A stretch of DNA of 64,000 nucleotides, from the NCBI RefSeq assembly GCF_029255285.1, contig NZ_JAPUVI010000108.1:36317-100316 (forward strand), given 5' to 3'. The DNA is from Accumulibacter sp. (GTDB lineage: Bacteria; Pseudomonadota; Gammaproteobacteria; Burkholderiales; Rhodocyclaceae). The notes beneath the pieces are model-generated. The model ran no database searches, was not told where the DNA came from, and worked only from the letters and a program-made list of their open reading frames with translations. Made by a program: the position numbers and the translations under genes. Each line of letters begins with the position of its first letter. Position 1 is the first letter of the stretch. Shown in pieces: positions 18,730 to 26,377 of the stretch.

Positions 18730-19110
18730 TCAGACTTTGTCGCGGCACTCAGCGGCAGGCGCCTGCGAGTACTTGCGGCTGGACCCGTAGCTGATATCGA
18801 CCGGGTACTTGACGGCATTCTTCGCCAGTTTCAACCGCGTAGCTTCTGCGAGGTCGATGCCGGCCTGCTCGGCAATCAGCAACAGATAGATCAGGACGTC
18901 GGCACATTCGTCGCGTAACGCTTCGCGTGCGTCAGCTTGGTCAAGCAGCCCCGCCATTTCGGTGTCGCTCTTCCATTGCGTCAATTCGAGCAATTCGCCG
19001 GCCTCGAGATTCAGCGACACGATCAGGTTGCGCAAACTGTGGAACTGCGCCCAGTTGCGCTCGTCCCGGAACTCGAGAACCTTGGCGGTCAGTTCCGACA
19101 GCGGGCTCAT
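18730..19110 (-). CDS. MazG-like nucleotide pyrophosphohydrolase
   Basis: A 126-aa all-alpha NTP pyrophosphohydrolase related to RS21-C6/DCTPP1 and MazG. The magnesium-binding acidic residues are in NLEAGELLELTQW and RDECADVLIYLLLIAEQAG. This is the compact single-domain form that hydrolyses non-canonical or excess dNTPs in characterised relatives. The C-terminus ends in a short tail with KYSQAPAAE. Located convergently with rlmJ. Confidence 0.88.
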   Translation of the reverse strand: MSPLSELTAKVLEFRDERNWAQFHSLRNLIVSLNLEAGELLELTQWKSDTEMAGLLDQADAREALRDECADVLIYLLLIAEQAGIDLAEATRLKLAKNAVKYPVDISYGSSRKYSQAPAAECRDKV

Positions 19111-19276
19111 GGTGCCGAAAGTGACGCCCGTTGATGGGCCACTACCGGCTTCGCGGCGCTAGGCACGGCTGAGGGCATCCGGTGGGCAGAAGGAAATTGA
19201 CGACGTAGTCAATTCGAGATTGCCTTGGGCGACGAAAGGAACGCATTCTAGCGCATGAGAATCGGCGCTCGCGGAG

Positions 19277-19301
19277 AAAAAAGCCGCGGACCAGCCGCGG
19301 C
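19277..19301 (-). terminator. Rho-independent terminator of mdh
   Basis: On the minus strand a GCCGCGG stem with a 5-nt loop and perfect CCGCGGC partner is followed by six T residues. It lies 27 bp downstream of the mdh stop codon. Confidence 0.85.
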
Positions 19302-19327
19302 CTTGGCAGGGGGAAGCGCCGATTCGA

Positions 19328-20314
19328 CTAAAGCATGTGCTTGACGGCATCCTGCTCGTCGGTCAACTCCTTGAGCGTCTTGTTGATCTTATCGCGCGAA
19401 TAGTCGTCGATCTCGATCCCTTGGATGATCTTGAAGTCTCCGCCCTTGCACTCGCACGGAAAACCGAAAACGATGCCGGCGGGTATGCCGTAAGAACCGT
19501 CGGAGGGCACACCCATGGTGACCCATTCCTCGGAACCGAGGACCCAGTCGCGCATATGATCGATCGCCGCATTGGCGGCCGAAGCGGCAGATGAGAGGCC
19601 GCGCGCGTCGATGATCGCGGCCCCGCGCTTGCCGACGGTCGGCAAGAAAGTGTCGTTGTTCCACACCGGATCATTGATCAGCGCTTTAACGTTGTCGCCA
19701 TTCGACGTGCAGTTACGGTAGTCGGCGTACATCGATGGCGAGTGGTTGCCCCAGACAACGAGTTGCTTGAAACTTGCCACCGGCCGGCCGGTCTTGGCCG
19801 CGAGTTGCGAAAGCGCACGATTGTGGTCGAGGCGAAGCATCCCATGGTAGTTGTTCGGATTGGTCCGGCCAACCTTGCGGGCGGCGGAGCCGGCGATCAG
19901 GGCGTTGGTATTGCAGGGGTTGCCGACGACCAGGACGCGGACGTCTTCGTTGGCGTTTTCGGCAATTGCCTTGCCCTGCACGGTAAAGATCGCCCCGTTG
20001 GCGGTCAGCAGGTCGGCGCGCTCCATTCCCGGGCCGCGTGGACGTGCTCCGACCAGCAGGCAGAGATCGGCTTCCTTGAAGGCGAGGTTAGGATCGTCGG
20101 TGGCGAACATGCCGGCGAGCAGCGGAAAGGCGCAGTCTTCGAGTTCCATCATGACGCCTTGGCAAGCCTTTTGGGCTTGCGGCAGGTCGAGCAACTGAAG
20201 GATGACCGGCTGATCACGGCCGAGCATTTCTCCGGAGGCGATCCGGAAGAGCAGGCTGTAACCGATTTGACCGGCAGCGCCGGTGACCGCGACGCGCATG
20301 GGGGCTTTGGACAT
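19328..20314 (-). CDS. mdh: Malate dehydrogenase
   Basis: NAD-dependent oxidation of malate to oxaloacetate in the TCA cycle; 328 aa, the size of the group-2 bacterial enzyme. The Rossmann motif is [20 protein letters not shown], the substrate arginines lie in [15 protein letters not shown], and the catalytic histidine is in [14 protein letters not shown]. The ATG at 20312-20314 has AGGAG 8 nt upstream and gives the family-typical [12 protein letters not shown] start; an open frame extending to 20527 is a poor fit. Divergent from the GntR regulator, with a strong terminator downstream. Confidence 0.97.
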   Translation of the reverse strand: MSKAPMRVAVTGAAGQIGYSLLFRIASGEMLGRDQPVILQLLDLPQAQKACQGVMMELEDCAFPLLAGMFATDDPNLAFKEADLCLLVGARPRGPGMERADLLTANGAIFTVQGKAIAENANEDVRVLVVGNPCNTNALIAGSAARKVGRTNPNNYHGMLRLDHNRALSQLAAKTGRPVASFKQLVVWGNHSPSMYADYRNCTSNGDNVKALINDPVWNNDTFLPTVGKRGAAIIDARGLSSAASAANAAIDHMRDWVLGSEEWVTMGVPSDGSYGIPAGIVFGFPCECKGGDFKIIQGIEIDDYSRDKINKTLKELTDEQDAVKHML

Positions 20315-20461
20315 GATGCGGCTCCTGTCGTGTGATAGTGGTTGGTGATGAGCAAGAAGATGGAACTCGATCGGCGTTGCCCTGCGATGCGTACTCGGAG
20401 GGGACGGCAAATCGGAAGAATGATAAAAGCGAAAGCCGGAAAGTGTCAAATCTAACTTATG

Positions 20462-20473
20462 TCTTATATATGA
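20462..20473. promoter_or_regulatory. AT-rich imperfect palindrome in the mdh / gntR divergent promoter
   Basis: TCTTATATATGA is symmetric at 10 of 12 positions and stands out as AT-rich in otherwise GC-rich DNA. It lies 148 bp upstream of mdh and 58 bp upstream of the GntR-family gene. GntR regulators commonly bind short palindromes of this type and autoregulate, so it is a candidate operator for the neighbouring regulator. Not proven. Confidence 0.45.
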
Positions 20474-20530
20474 TATTTTTGAGTGAAACGGGATGGACGC
20501 GGGCGTGAAACTGTGCTGAAATGACATTCC

Positions 20531-21268
20531 ATGAACCGGCCCACGTCATTGCATTCTCCGACCTTCAGCCCGCTCTATCGGCAGATCAAGGATTTGATCC
20601 TGCGCCACTTGGAATCCGGCGAGTGGGGGCCCGGTGACCCGATACCGAGCGAATCGGAACTGGCCGGCCGCTTCGGTGTAAGTCAGGGAACCGTACGCAA
20701 GGCGGTAGACGAGATGGCCGCCCAGCATCTGCTGGTTCGCCAGCAGGGCAAAGGTACCTTCGTCGCGACGCACCGGGATCCCGGCTCCTATTTCCGCTTC
20801 CTGCGCCTGGTCCCGAACGATGGCGAACCTCGGCCTTCCCAGAGTATTCCTTTGGAATGTTGGCGCGCCAAAGCCGGTACCGATGTCGCACGAACCCTCG
20901 GGCTTGAAGCCGGTGCGCCGATCACCATCGTTCGCCGCTTGCTGAAGCTGGGTGAAGAGCCGGTGGTGTTCGATGAAATCTATCTGCCGAGCGAACTCTT
21001 CCCTGACTTGTCGCTGGACGTTCTGAGGTCCGGCGAGTCGCTGTACAGTCTGTTCGAAACGCGCTATGGCGTACGCATGATCCGCGCCGACGAGCGGTTG
21101 CGTGCGATCTCGGCTGACCGGGTGAGCGCCGAACTGCTGCAAATCGCCGAGGGGAGCCCGCTGTTGCTCGTCGAACGCGTTACCTTCACGTATGGCAACA
21201 AGCCGGTGGAATGGCGCCGCGGCTTCTATGCGACACGCAACTATCATTATCACAATCAACTGGGCTGA
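20531..21268 (+). CDS. GntR-family transcriptional regulator (HutC/UTRA type)
   Basis: The 245-aa regulator has an N-terminal winged helix (residues 12-75) with [22 protein letters not shown] as recognition region, and a C-terminal UTRA ligand-binding domain ending [14 protein letters not shown]. It sits between mdh and sdhC, divergent from the former and upstream of the latter. This strongly suggests that it controls TCA-cycle genes in response to a carboxylate or related metabolite. That role is inferred from position only. Confidence 0.9.
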   Translation: MNRPTSLHSPTFSPLYRQIKDLILRHLESGEWGPGDPIPSESELAGRFGVSQGTVRKAVDEMAAQHLLVRQQGKGTFVATHRDPGSYFRFLRLVPNDGEPRPSQSIPLECWRAKAGTDVARTLGLEAGAPITIVRRLLKLGEEPVVFDEIYLPSELFPDLSLDVLRSGESLYSLFETRYGVRMIRADERLRAISADRVSAELLQIAEGSPLLLVERVTFTYGNKPVEWRRGFYATRNYHYHNQLG

Positions 21269-21302
21269 AACTCCGGAGGAGGCGTCGCAGGCAAGTTAGG
21301 GG

Positions 21303-21327
21303 CGTTCGATTGGTTTATAATCGAACG
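21303..21327. promoter_or_regulatory. Inverted repeat overlapping a -10 element upstream of sdhC
   Basis: Perfect 8-bp arms CGTTCGAT / ATCGAACG are separated by 9 nt. A consensus TATAAT (21316-21321) lies across the loop and right arm, 67 bp before the sdhC start. No good -35 hexamer is visible at the right spacing (aagtta). This is the layout of a repressor operator sitting on a promoter for the sdh operon. Confidence 0.55.
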
Positions 21328-21387
21328 TGGTTTTGCAGGGGTCGGGCGGCACGGATTCGGCCGCATTACACTTGAAGGATGACGTTC

Positions 21388-21780
21388 ATGGCAGAGATGG
21401 CAATCAAGAAAAGGCGTCCAAAGAACTTGGATTTGCCGACTATCAGGCTACCCCTTCCGGGTATCCTGTCAATCCTCCACCGGATCAGCGGGGCAGCGAT
21501 TTTCCTGCTGCTGCCATTTCTGCTATGGCTGCTTCAGGCCAGCCTGACTTCTGGTGAGACCTTCGCCAGCGCCAAGGCGGTGGTCGCTCATCCGCTGGCC
21601 AAGATCATCCTGCTGGGGCTGATTTGGTTCTACATGCATCACTTCTGTGCCGGTATCCGCTATCTGCTGCTTGACCTGCACAAGGGCGTCGAGCTCGAGG
21701 CAGCGCGCTTGTCGAGCAAGATCGTTTTCGTGGTCAGCATCGCGCTGACCCTGATCATCGGAGCCAAAGTGCTATGGTAA
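21388..21780 (+). CDS. sdhC: Succinate dehydrogenase cytochrome b556 subunit
   Basis: Membrane anchor of complex II, 130 aa with three transmembrane helices. It contains RLPLPGILSILHRISGA and the haem-ligand region FYMHHFCAGIRYLLLDLHKG. The ATG at 21388 is chosen because GAAGGA lies 8 nt upstream; ATGs at 21379 and 21397 are also in frame. First gene of sdhCDAB. Its 3' end overlaps sdhD by 7 bp. Confidence 0.94.
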   Translation: MAEMAIKKRRPKNLDLPTIRLPLPGILSILHRISGAAIFLLLPFLLWLLQASLTSGETFASAKAVVAHPLAKIILLGLIWFYMHHFCAGIRYLLLDLHKGVELEAARLSSKIVFVVSIALTLIIGAKVLW

Positions 21781-22121
21781 ATCGTGTTCTCGTGGGGGCG
21801 CATTACGGCCTCAAGGACTGGATCATCCAGCGTGCGACCGCCGTCATCATGGCGGTTTATACGGTCGTCTTTCTGGTCGTCGTCGGTGCCGTCGGTCCTG
21901 ACTCCTTCGAAGCCTGGCGCGGCATTTTTGCCAACGGCTTCATGAAGTTTGCCACTTTCCTGTTTCTCGTCAGCCTCTTCTATCATGCCTGGATTGGCGT
22001 GCGGGACATCTGGATGGACTATGTCAAACCCGATGGCTTGCGTCTACTGATGATGATTGCAACGGCGGCGGTGCTCGTCGGCTACGCCGGCTGGGCGGTT
22101 CAGATCCTGTGGAGAATGTAA
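21774..22121 (+). CDS. sdhD: Succinate dehydrogenase hydrophobic membrane anchor
   Basis: The 115-aa second membrane subunit of complex II has three predicted transmembrane helices. It begins NRVLVGAHYGLKDWIIQRATA and contains LFYHAWIGVRDIWMDYVKP, which carries the quinone-site region. It overlaps sdhC, and sdhA starts immediately after its stop codon, so the subunits are translationally linked. Confidence 0.93.
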   Translation: MVNRVLVGAHYGLKDWIIQRATAVIMAVYTVVFLVVVGAVGPDSFEAWRGIFANGFMKFATFLFLVSLFYHAWIGVRDIWMDYVKPDGLRLLMMIATAAVLVGYAGWAVQILWRM

Positions 22122-23906
22122 GTGAGCAAGCTAACCATTCCAGTACGTAAGTTCGATGCCGTGATCGTCGGCGCCGGCGGCTCGGGTCTGCGGGCAGCGA
22201 TTCAATTGTCGGAAGCCGGCCTGAAAACAGCGGTTCTTTCGAAGGTCTTTCCGACTCGATCGCACACCGTCGCCGCGCAGGGCGGCGTGTCGGCTTCGCT
22301 CGGCAACTCCGAGGACGATCACTGGCATTGGCACATGTACGATACGGTCAAGGGTTCCGACTGGCTCGGCGATCAGGATGCCATCGAGTACATGTGTCGC
22401 AAGGCGCCGGAGGTGGTCGTCGAACTCGAGCATTTCGGCATGCCGTTCGACCGAACCGACGAAGGCAAGATCTATCAACGCCCGTTCGGCGGGCACATGT
22501 CGAACTTTGGCGAAAAGCCGGTTCGCCGCGCCTGCGCGGCGGCCGACCGCACCGGCCACGCCATGCTGCACGCGCTGTACCAGCGCAACGTGCGTGCCAA
22601 TACGCAGTTCTTTGTCGAGTGGATGGCGCTCGACCTGATGCGCGACGATTCGGGTCAGGTGCTCGGGGTCATCGCTCTCGAGATGGAAACCGGTGAAGTG
22701 GTCGCTTTTCACAGCAAAGCGACCGTCTTTGCCACCGGTGGCGCCGGGCGCATCTTTTATTCTTCGACCAACGCCTTCATCAATACCGGCGACGGTCTCG
22801 GAATGGCCGCGCGCGCGGGTGTCCCGCTCGAGGACATGGAGTTCTGGCAGTTCCATCCGACCGGCGTTGCCGGTGCCGGTGTTCTGATCACCGAAGGCGT
22901 GCGTGGTGAGGGCGGCATCCTGCGCAACTCGACCAACGAGCGCTTTATGGAGCGTTACGCGCCGAATGCCAAGGATCTGGCGTCGCGCGATGTCGTTTCC
23001 CGGGCCATGGTCACCGAGATCAACGAGGGCCGCGGTTGCGGACCGAACAAGGATTTCGTCCTGCTCGACATCACGCACCTCGACCCGGCGACGATCATGA
23101 AGCGCCTGCCGGGAATACGCGAGATATCGATCCAGTTTGCCGGTATCGACCCGATCAAGGCGCCGATTCCGGTTGTGCCGACTTGTCACTATCAGATGGG
23201 CGGTGTACCGACCAACTACAAGGGGCAGGTCGTCTCCGACGACGGGACGCCGATCAAGGGCTTCTATGCGGCTGGCGAAGTGGCTTGTGCCTCGGTGCAT
23301 GGCGCCAACCGGCTGGGGACCAACTCGCTGCTGGATCTGCTGGTTTTCGGCAAAGCCTCCGGCGATTCGGTGATTGCCGACATCAAATCGGGTGAGATCG
23401 GGCTCAAGGAACTGCCGGCGAATTTTGCCGATTTTACCTTGGCGCGACTGAACCGACTCAACACGCAGACTGGTGGCGCCAACGTCAACGAAACTCGTCT
23501 TGAGTTGCAGCGGACGATGCAGAAGCACTGTGGCGTCTTCCGCTTCAAGGATATGCTGGTCGAAGGTGTGGCGAAGATTCTCGACATCGAGAAAGCGGTT
23601 GCCATGACCGAAATCAAGGACAAGTCTCAGGTCTGGAACACGGCGCGCGTGGAAGCGCTCGAACTCGACAACCTGATCGAGGTGGCCAAGGCGACGATGG
23701 TTTCCGCTGAGGCGCGCAAGGAGTCGCGCGGCGCCCATGTGCGTGACGACGCGCCGGACACGGCCGCCAATCCGAATGGGCGTGACGACGTCAACTGGCA
23801 CAAGCACACGCTTTGGCATCGCGCTAGCAATGCCTTGAGCTACAAGCCGGTGATCATGACCCCGTTGTCCGTCGAAACCATCGCGCTGAAGACGCGCTCC
23901 TACTGA
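22122..23906 (+). CDS. sdhA: Succinate dehydrogenase flavoprotein subunit
   Basis: Catalytic subunit with covalently bound FAD, 594 aa. The FAD-binding VIVGAGGSGLRAAIQLSEAG and the flavinylation histidine in TRSHTVAAQGGVSASLG are present. The active-site region HPTGVAGAGVLITEGVRGEGG and the C-terminal ARKESRGAHVRDDAPD also match. Starts with GTG directly abutting the sdhD stop, with GGAGA upstream. Confidence 0.97.
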   Translation: MSKLTIPVRKFDAVIVGAGGSGLRAAIQLSEAGLKTAVLSKVFPTRSHTVAAQGGVSASLGNSEDDHWHWHMYDTVKGSDWLGDQDAIEYMCRKAPEVVVELEHFGMPFDRTDEGKIYQRPFGGHMSNFGEKPVRRACAAADRTGHAMLHALYQRNVRANTQFFVEWMALDLMRDDSGQVLGVIALEMETGEVVAFHSKATVFATGGAGRIFYSSTNAFINTGDGLGMAARAGVPLEDMEFWQFHPTGVAGAGVLITEGVRGEGGILRNSTNERFMERYAPNAKDLASRDVVSRAMVTEINEGRGCGPNKDFVLLDITHLDPATIMKRLPGIREISIQFAGIDPIKAPIPVVPTCHYQMGGVPTNYKGQVVSDDGTPIKGFYAAGEVACASVHGANRLGTNSLLDLLVFGKASGDSVIADIKSGEIGLKELPANFADFTLARLNRLNTQTGGANVNETRLELQRTMQKHCGVFRFKDMLVEGVAKILDIEKAVAMTEIKDKSQVWNTARVEALELDNLIEVAKATMVSAEARKESRGAHVRDDAPDTAANPNGRDDVNWHKHTLWHRASNALSYKPVIMTPLSVETIALKTRSY

Positions 23907-23924
23907 TCGTGCGTTGAGGAGTCA

Positions 23925-24644
23925 ATGAAAATGGCCACCAGTACCATGCAGTTCAAGATTTATCGCTACGATCCCGACAAGGACAACGCGCCCTATATGC
24001 AGGACATCTCGGTCGAGGTCGATTTCGCGATCGATCGCAAGTTGTTGGACATCCTGACCCGGCTCAAGGCGAAGGACGATACGCTGTCCTATCGCCGCTC
24101 GTGCCGCGAAGGCATCTGCGGTTCGGACGCGATGAACATCAACGGCAAGAACGGTCTCGCCTGCCTGACGGAAATCAAGGATCTGAAGCAGCCGGTCGTC
24201 CTGCGGCCCTTGCCCGGCTTGCCGGTGATCCGTGACCTGATCGTCGACATGACGCAGTTCTTCAAGCAGTACCACTCGATCAAGCCCTACCTGATCAACG
24301 AGGGGCCTCGGCCCGACCGTGAGCGCCTGCAATCGCCAGAAGAACGCGAAGAGCTCAACGGTCTCTACGAGTGCATTCTTTGTGCCTGTTGCTCGACCTC
24401 GTGCCCGTCCTTCTGGTGGAATCCGGACAAGTTCGTCGGCCCGGCCGGCCTGCTCAACGCCTACCGCTTCATCGCCGACACCAGGGACGCCGCGACCAAT
24501 GAACGTCTGGACGATCTCGAGGATCCTTACCGGCTTTTCCGCTGCCACACGATCATGAATTGCGTCGACGTCTGTCCGAAGGGCCTCAACCCGACCCGGG
24601 CAATCGGCAAGATCAAAGAGCTGATGGTCCGTCGTGCGATCTGA
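23925..24644 (+). CDS. sdhB: Succinate dehydrogenase iron-sulfur subunit
   Basis: The 239-aa electron-transfer subunit has all three cluster motifs: [2Fe-2S] in CREGICGSDAMNINGKNGLAC, [4Fe-4S] in CILCACCSTSC, and [3Fe-4S] in CHTIMNCVDVCPKGLNP. Two starts are possible: the ATG at 23925, 4 nt from GAGGA, and the ATG at 23931, 10 nt from it. Position 23925 is given, but 23931 is equally acceptable. Confidence 0.97.
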   Translation: MKMATSTMQFKIYRYDPDKDNAPYMQDISVEVDFAIDRKLLDILTRLKAKDDTLSYRRSCREGICGSDAMNINGKNGLACLTEIKDLKQPVVLRPLPGLPVIRDLIVDMTQFFKQYHSIKPYLINEGPRPDRERLQSPEEREELNGLYECILCACCSTSCPSFWWNPDKFVGPAGLLNAYRFIADTRDAATNERLDDLEDPYRLFRCHTIMNCVDVCPKGLNPTRAIGKIKELMVRRAI

Positions 24645-24898
24645 TGGAGGAAAGGGAAAAGATCAACCGCCTGCGCTGGCGCTGCACACGTCGCGCCATG
24701 CTGGAAATGGACCTGCTGCTCGGGGAGTTTCTCGACCGGATCTATCCGGCGCTGACCCCCGAGCAGGCGGATGCCTTTGTGATCCTGGCCGACATGGAGG
24801 ATCTTGAGCTGTGGCCGCTGGTGAATGGCAGCCGAGAATGCCCGGATCCCGTCCAGGCCGAAGTCCTTGCGCTGTTGCGCAACGTAAGAGTTAAGTAA
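24644..24898 (+). CDS. sdhE: FAD assembly factor for succinate dehydrogenase
   Basis: Small 84-aa chaperone that promotes covalent FAD attachment to SdhA. The family signature appears as INRLRWRCTRRAMLEMDLLL, followed by the conserved acidic LADMEDLELWPLV. The ATG at 24644 shares its A with the sdhB stop codon (TGATG). A longer frame from 24560 lies inside sdhB and is rejected. Position directly after sdhB is typical of betaproteobacteria. Confidence 0.93.
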   Translation: MEEREKINRLRWRCTRRAMLEMDLLLGEFLDRIYPALTPEQADAFVILADMEDLELWPLVNGSRECPDPVQAEVLALLRNVRVK

Positions 24899-24967
24899 GG
24901 AAGCTCCCATAGTCTGGCAGCTTTCTGTTGGCAGCTGTGACCTCAACACCTGAACGGGGATATATCA

Positions 24968-26263
24968 ATGACGACGGAACGTAAAGCAACTCTCATCATC
25001 GACGGCCGGGCCCCTGTCGAGTTTCCAATCATGACGCCGACACACGGCAATGATTGCATCGACATCCGTACGCTGGGCGCCAAGACGGGCCTGTTCACTT
25101 ACGACTCCGGCTACTTGTCTACCGCCAGCTGCCGATCGACGGTCACTTTTATCGACGGCGACAAGGGCGAGTTGCTGTATCGCGGCTATCCCATCGAGCA
25201 ACTTGCCGAGCAGTGCAACTTTCTCGAGGTGGCCTACCTGTTGTGGCATGGCGAGTTGCCGAGCGCGACGGAGAAGACCAAGTTCGAGCGAAACATCAAA
25301 GAACACACGATGGTCCACGAACAACTCGTGAAGTTCTATCAGGGTTTTCGTCGGGATGCGCACCCCATGGCGGTACTGGTCGGCGTCGTCGGTGCCTTGT
25401 CGGCGTTCTACCATGAAGCCGAGGACTTTTCCGATCTCGAGCATCAGAACATCAGCTTCAACCGCATCGTCGCCAAGTTGCCGACCATTGTCGCGATGGC
25501 CTACAAATACCACCGCGGCGAGCCGTTCATCTATCCGCGCAACGACCTCGACTATACGGCCAACTTCATGCACATGATGTTCGGCACGCCGTGCGAAGAG
25601 TACAAGCCGAATCCCGTTCTGGTGCACGCTCTCGACACCATCTTCACCTTGCATGCCGACCACGAACAGAATGCCTCGACGTCGACCGTGCGTCTGTCGG
25701 GATCGTCGGGAGCCAACCCCTATGCCTGCATTTCGGCCGGTATCGCTTGCTTGTGGGGGCCGGCGCACGGCGGCGCCAATGAAGCCTGCCTGCAGATGCT
25801 CGAAGAAATCCACGACGTGTCGCGCGTTGGCAAGTACATTGCCCGTGCCAAGGACAAGGACGACGACTTCAAGCTGATGGGCTTCGGACATCGCGTCTAC
25901 AAGAACTTCGATCCGCGCGCCAAGTTGATGCGGCAGGTCTGCAACGACGTTCTCAAGGAACTCGGTCTGGAGAACGATCGTCTATTCAAGCTGGCGCTGG
26001 AGCTCGAGAAGATTGCCCTCGAGGACGACTACTTCATCGAGAAGAAGCTTTATCCCAACGTCGACTTCTATTCAGGCATCGTTCAGAAAGCACTCGGTAT
26101 TCCGACCTCGATGTTTACCTGCATCTTCGCTCTCGCCCGGACGGTCGGCTGGATGACGCAGTGGGAGGAAATGATCAACGATCCGGAGTACAAGATTGGT
26201 CGCCCGCGTCAGCTCTATGTCGGCGCGGCCAGGCGCGATGTGATTCCGGTCGACCAGCGATAG
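24968..26263 (+). CDS. gltA: Citrate synthase (type II)
   Basis: Condenses acetyl-CoA and oxaloacetate, the entry step of the TCA cycle. The 431-aa protein has the bacterial type II N-terminal domain. Catalytic residues are in [15 protein letters not shown] (His), [13 protein letters not shown] (His) and [15 protein letters not shown] (Asp). Preceded by a 69-bp gap after sdhE and followed by a strong terminator, so it likely ends the sdh transcript. Confidence 0.97.
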   Translation: MTTERKATLIIDGRAPVEFPIMTPTHGNDCIDIRTLGAKTGLFTYDSGYLSTASCRSTVTFIDGDKGELLYRGYPIEQLAEQCNFLEVAYLLWHGELPSATEKTKFERNIKEHTMVHEQLVKFYQGFRRDAHPMAVLVGVVGALSAFYHEAEDFSDLEHQNISFNRIVAKLPTIVAMAYKYHRGEPFIYPRNDLDYTANFMHMMFGTPCEEYKPNPVLVHALDTIFTLHADHEQNASTSTVRLSGSSGANPYACISAGIACLWGPAHGGANEACLQMLEEIHDVSRVGKYIARAKDKDDDFKLMGFGHRVYKNFDPRAKLMRQVCNDVLKELGLENDRLFKLALELEKIALEDDYFIEKKLYPNVDFYSGIVQKALGIPTSMFTCIFALARTVGWMTQWEEMINDPEYKIGRPRQLYVGAARRDVIPVDQR

Positions 26264-26275
26264 GCGGACGGAGTC

Positions 26276-26307
26276 AAAAGGGCGGCAGACGGTGGCCGCC
26301 CTTTTTT
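26276..26307 (+). terminator. Rho-independent terminator after gltA
   Basis: A GGGCGGC stem, 8-nt loop and perfect GCCGCCC partner are followed by six T residues, with four A residues on the upstream side. Located 13 bp after the gltA stop codon. It separates the sdh-gltA unit from sucA. Confidence 0.9.
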
Positions 26308-26377
26308 CATTCTGTGGCCCTGTGTGGCTACGGGTTTTCTTTGATTCGAACCAGGACCGTGACGACAGGTAACTGCC

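Noticed and set aside
22131-23819. Long antisense frame over sdhA
   Set aside because: Same cause. No ribosome-binding site and no recognisable protein; sdhA is certain on the other strand.
26339-26362. tRNA T-arm-like GGTTCGAATC (minus strand) upstream of sucA
   Set aside because: No matching acceptor, D-arm or anticodon stem could be built around it. Chance resemblance.
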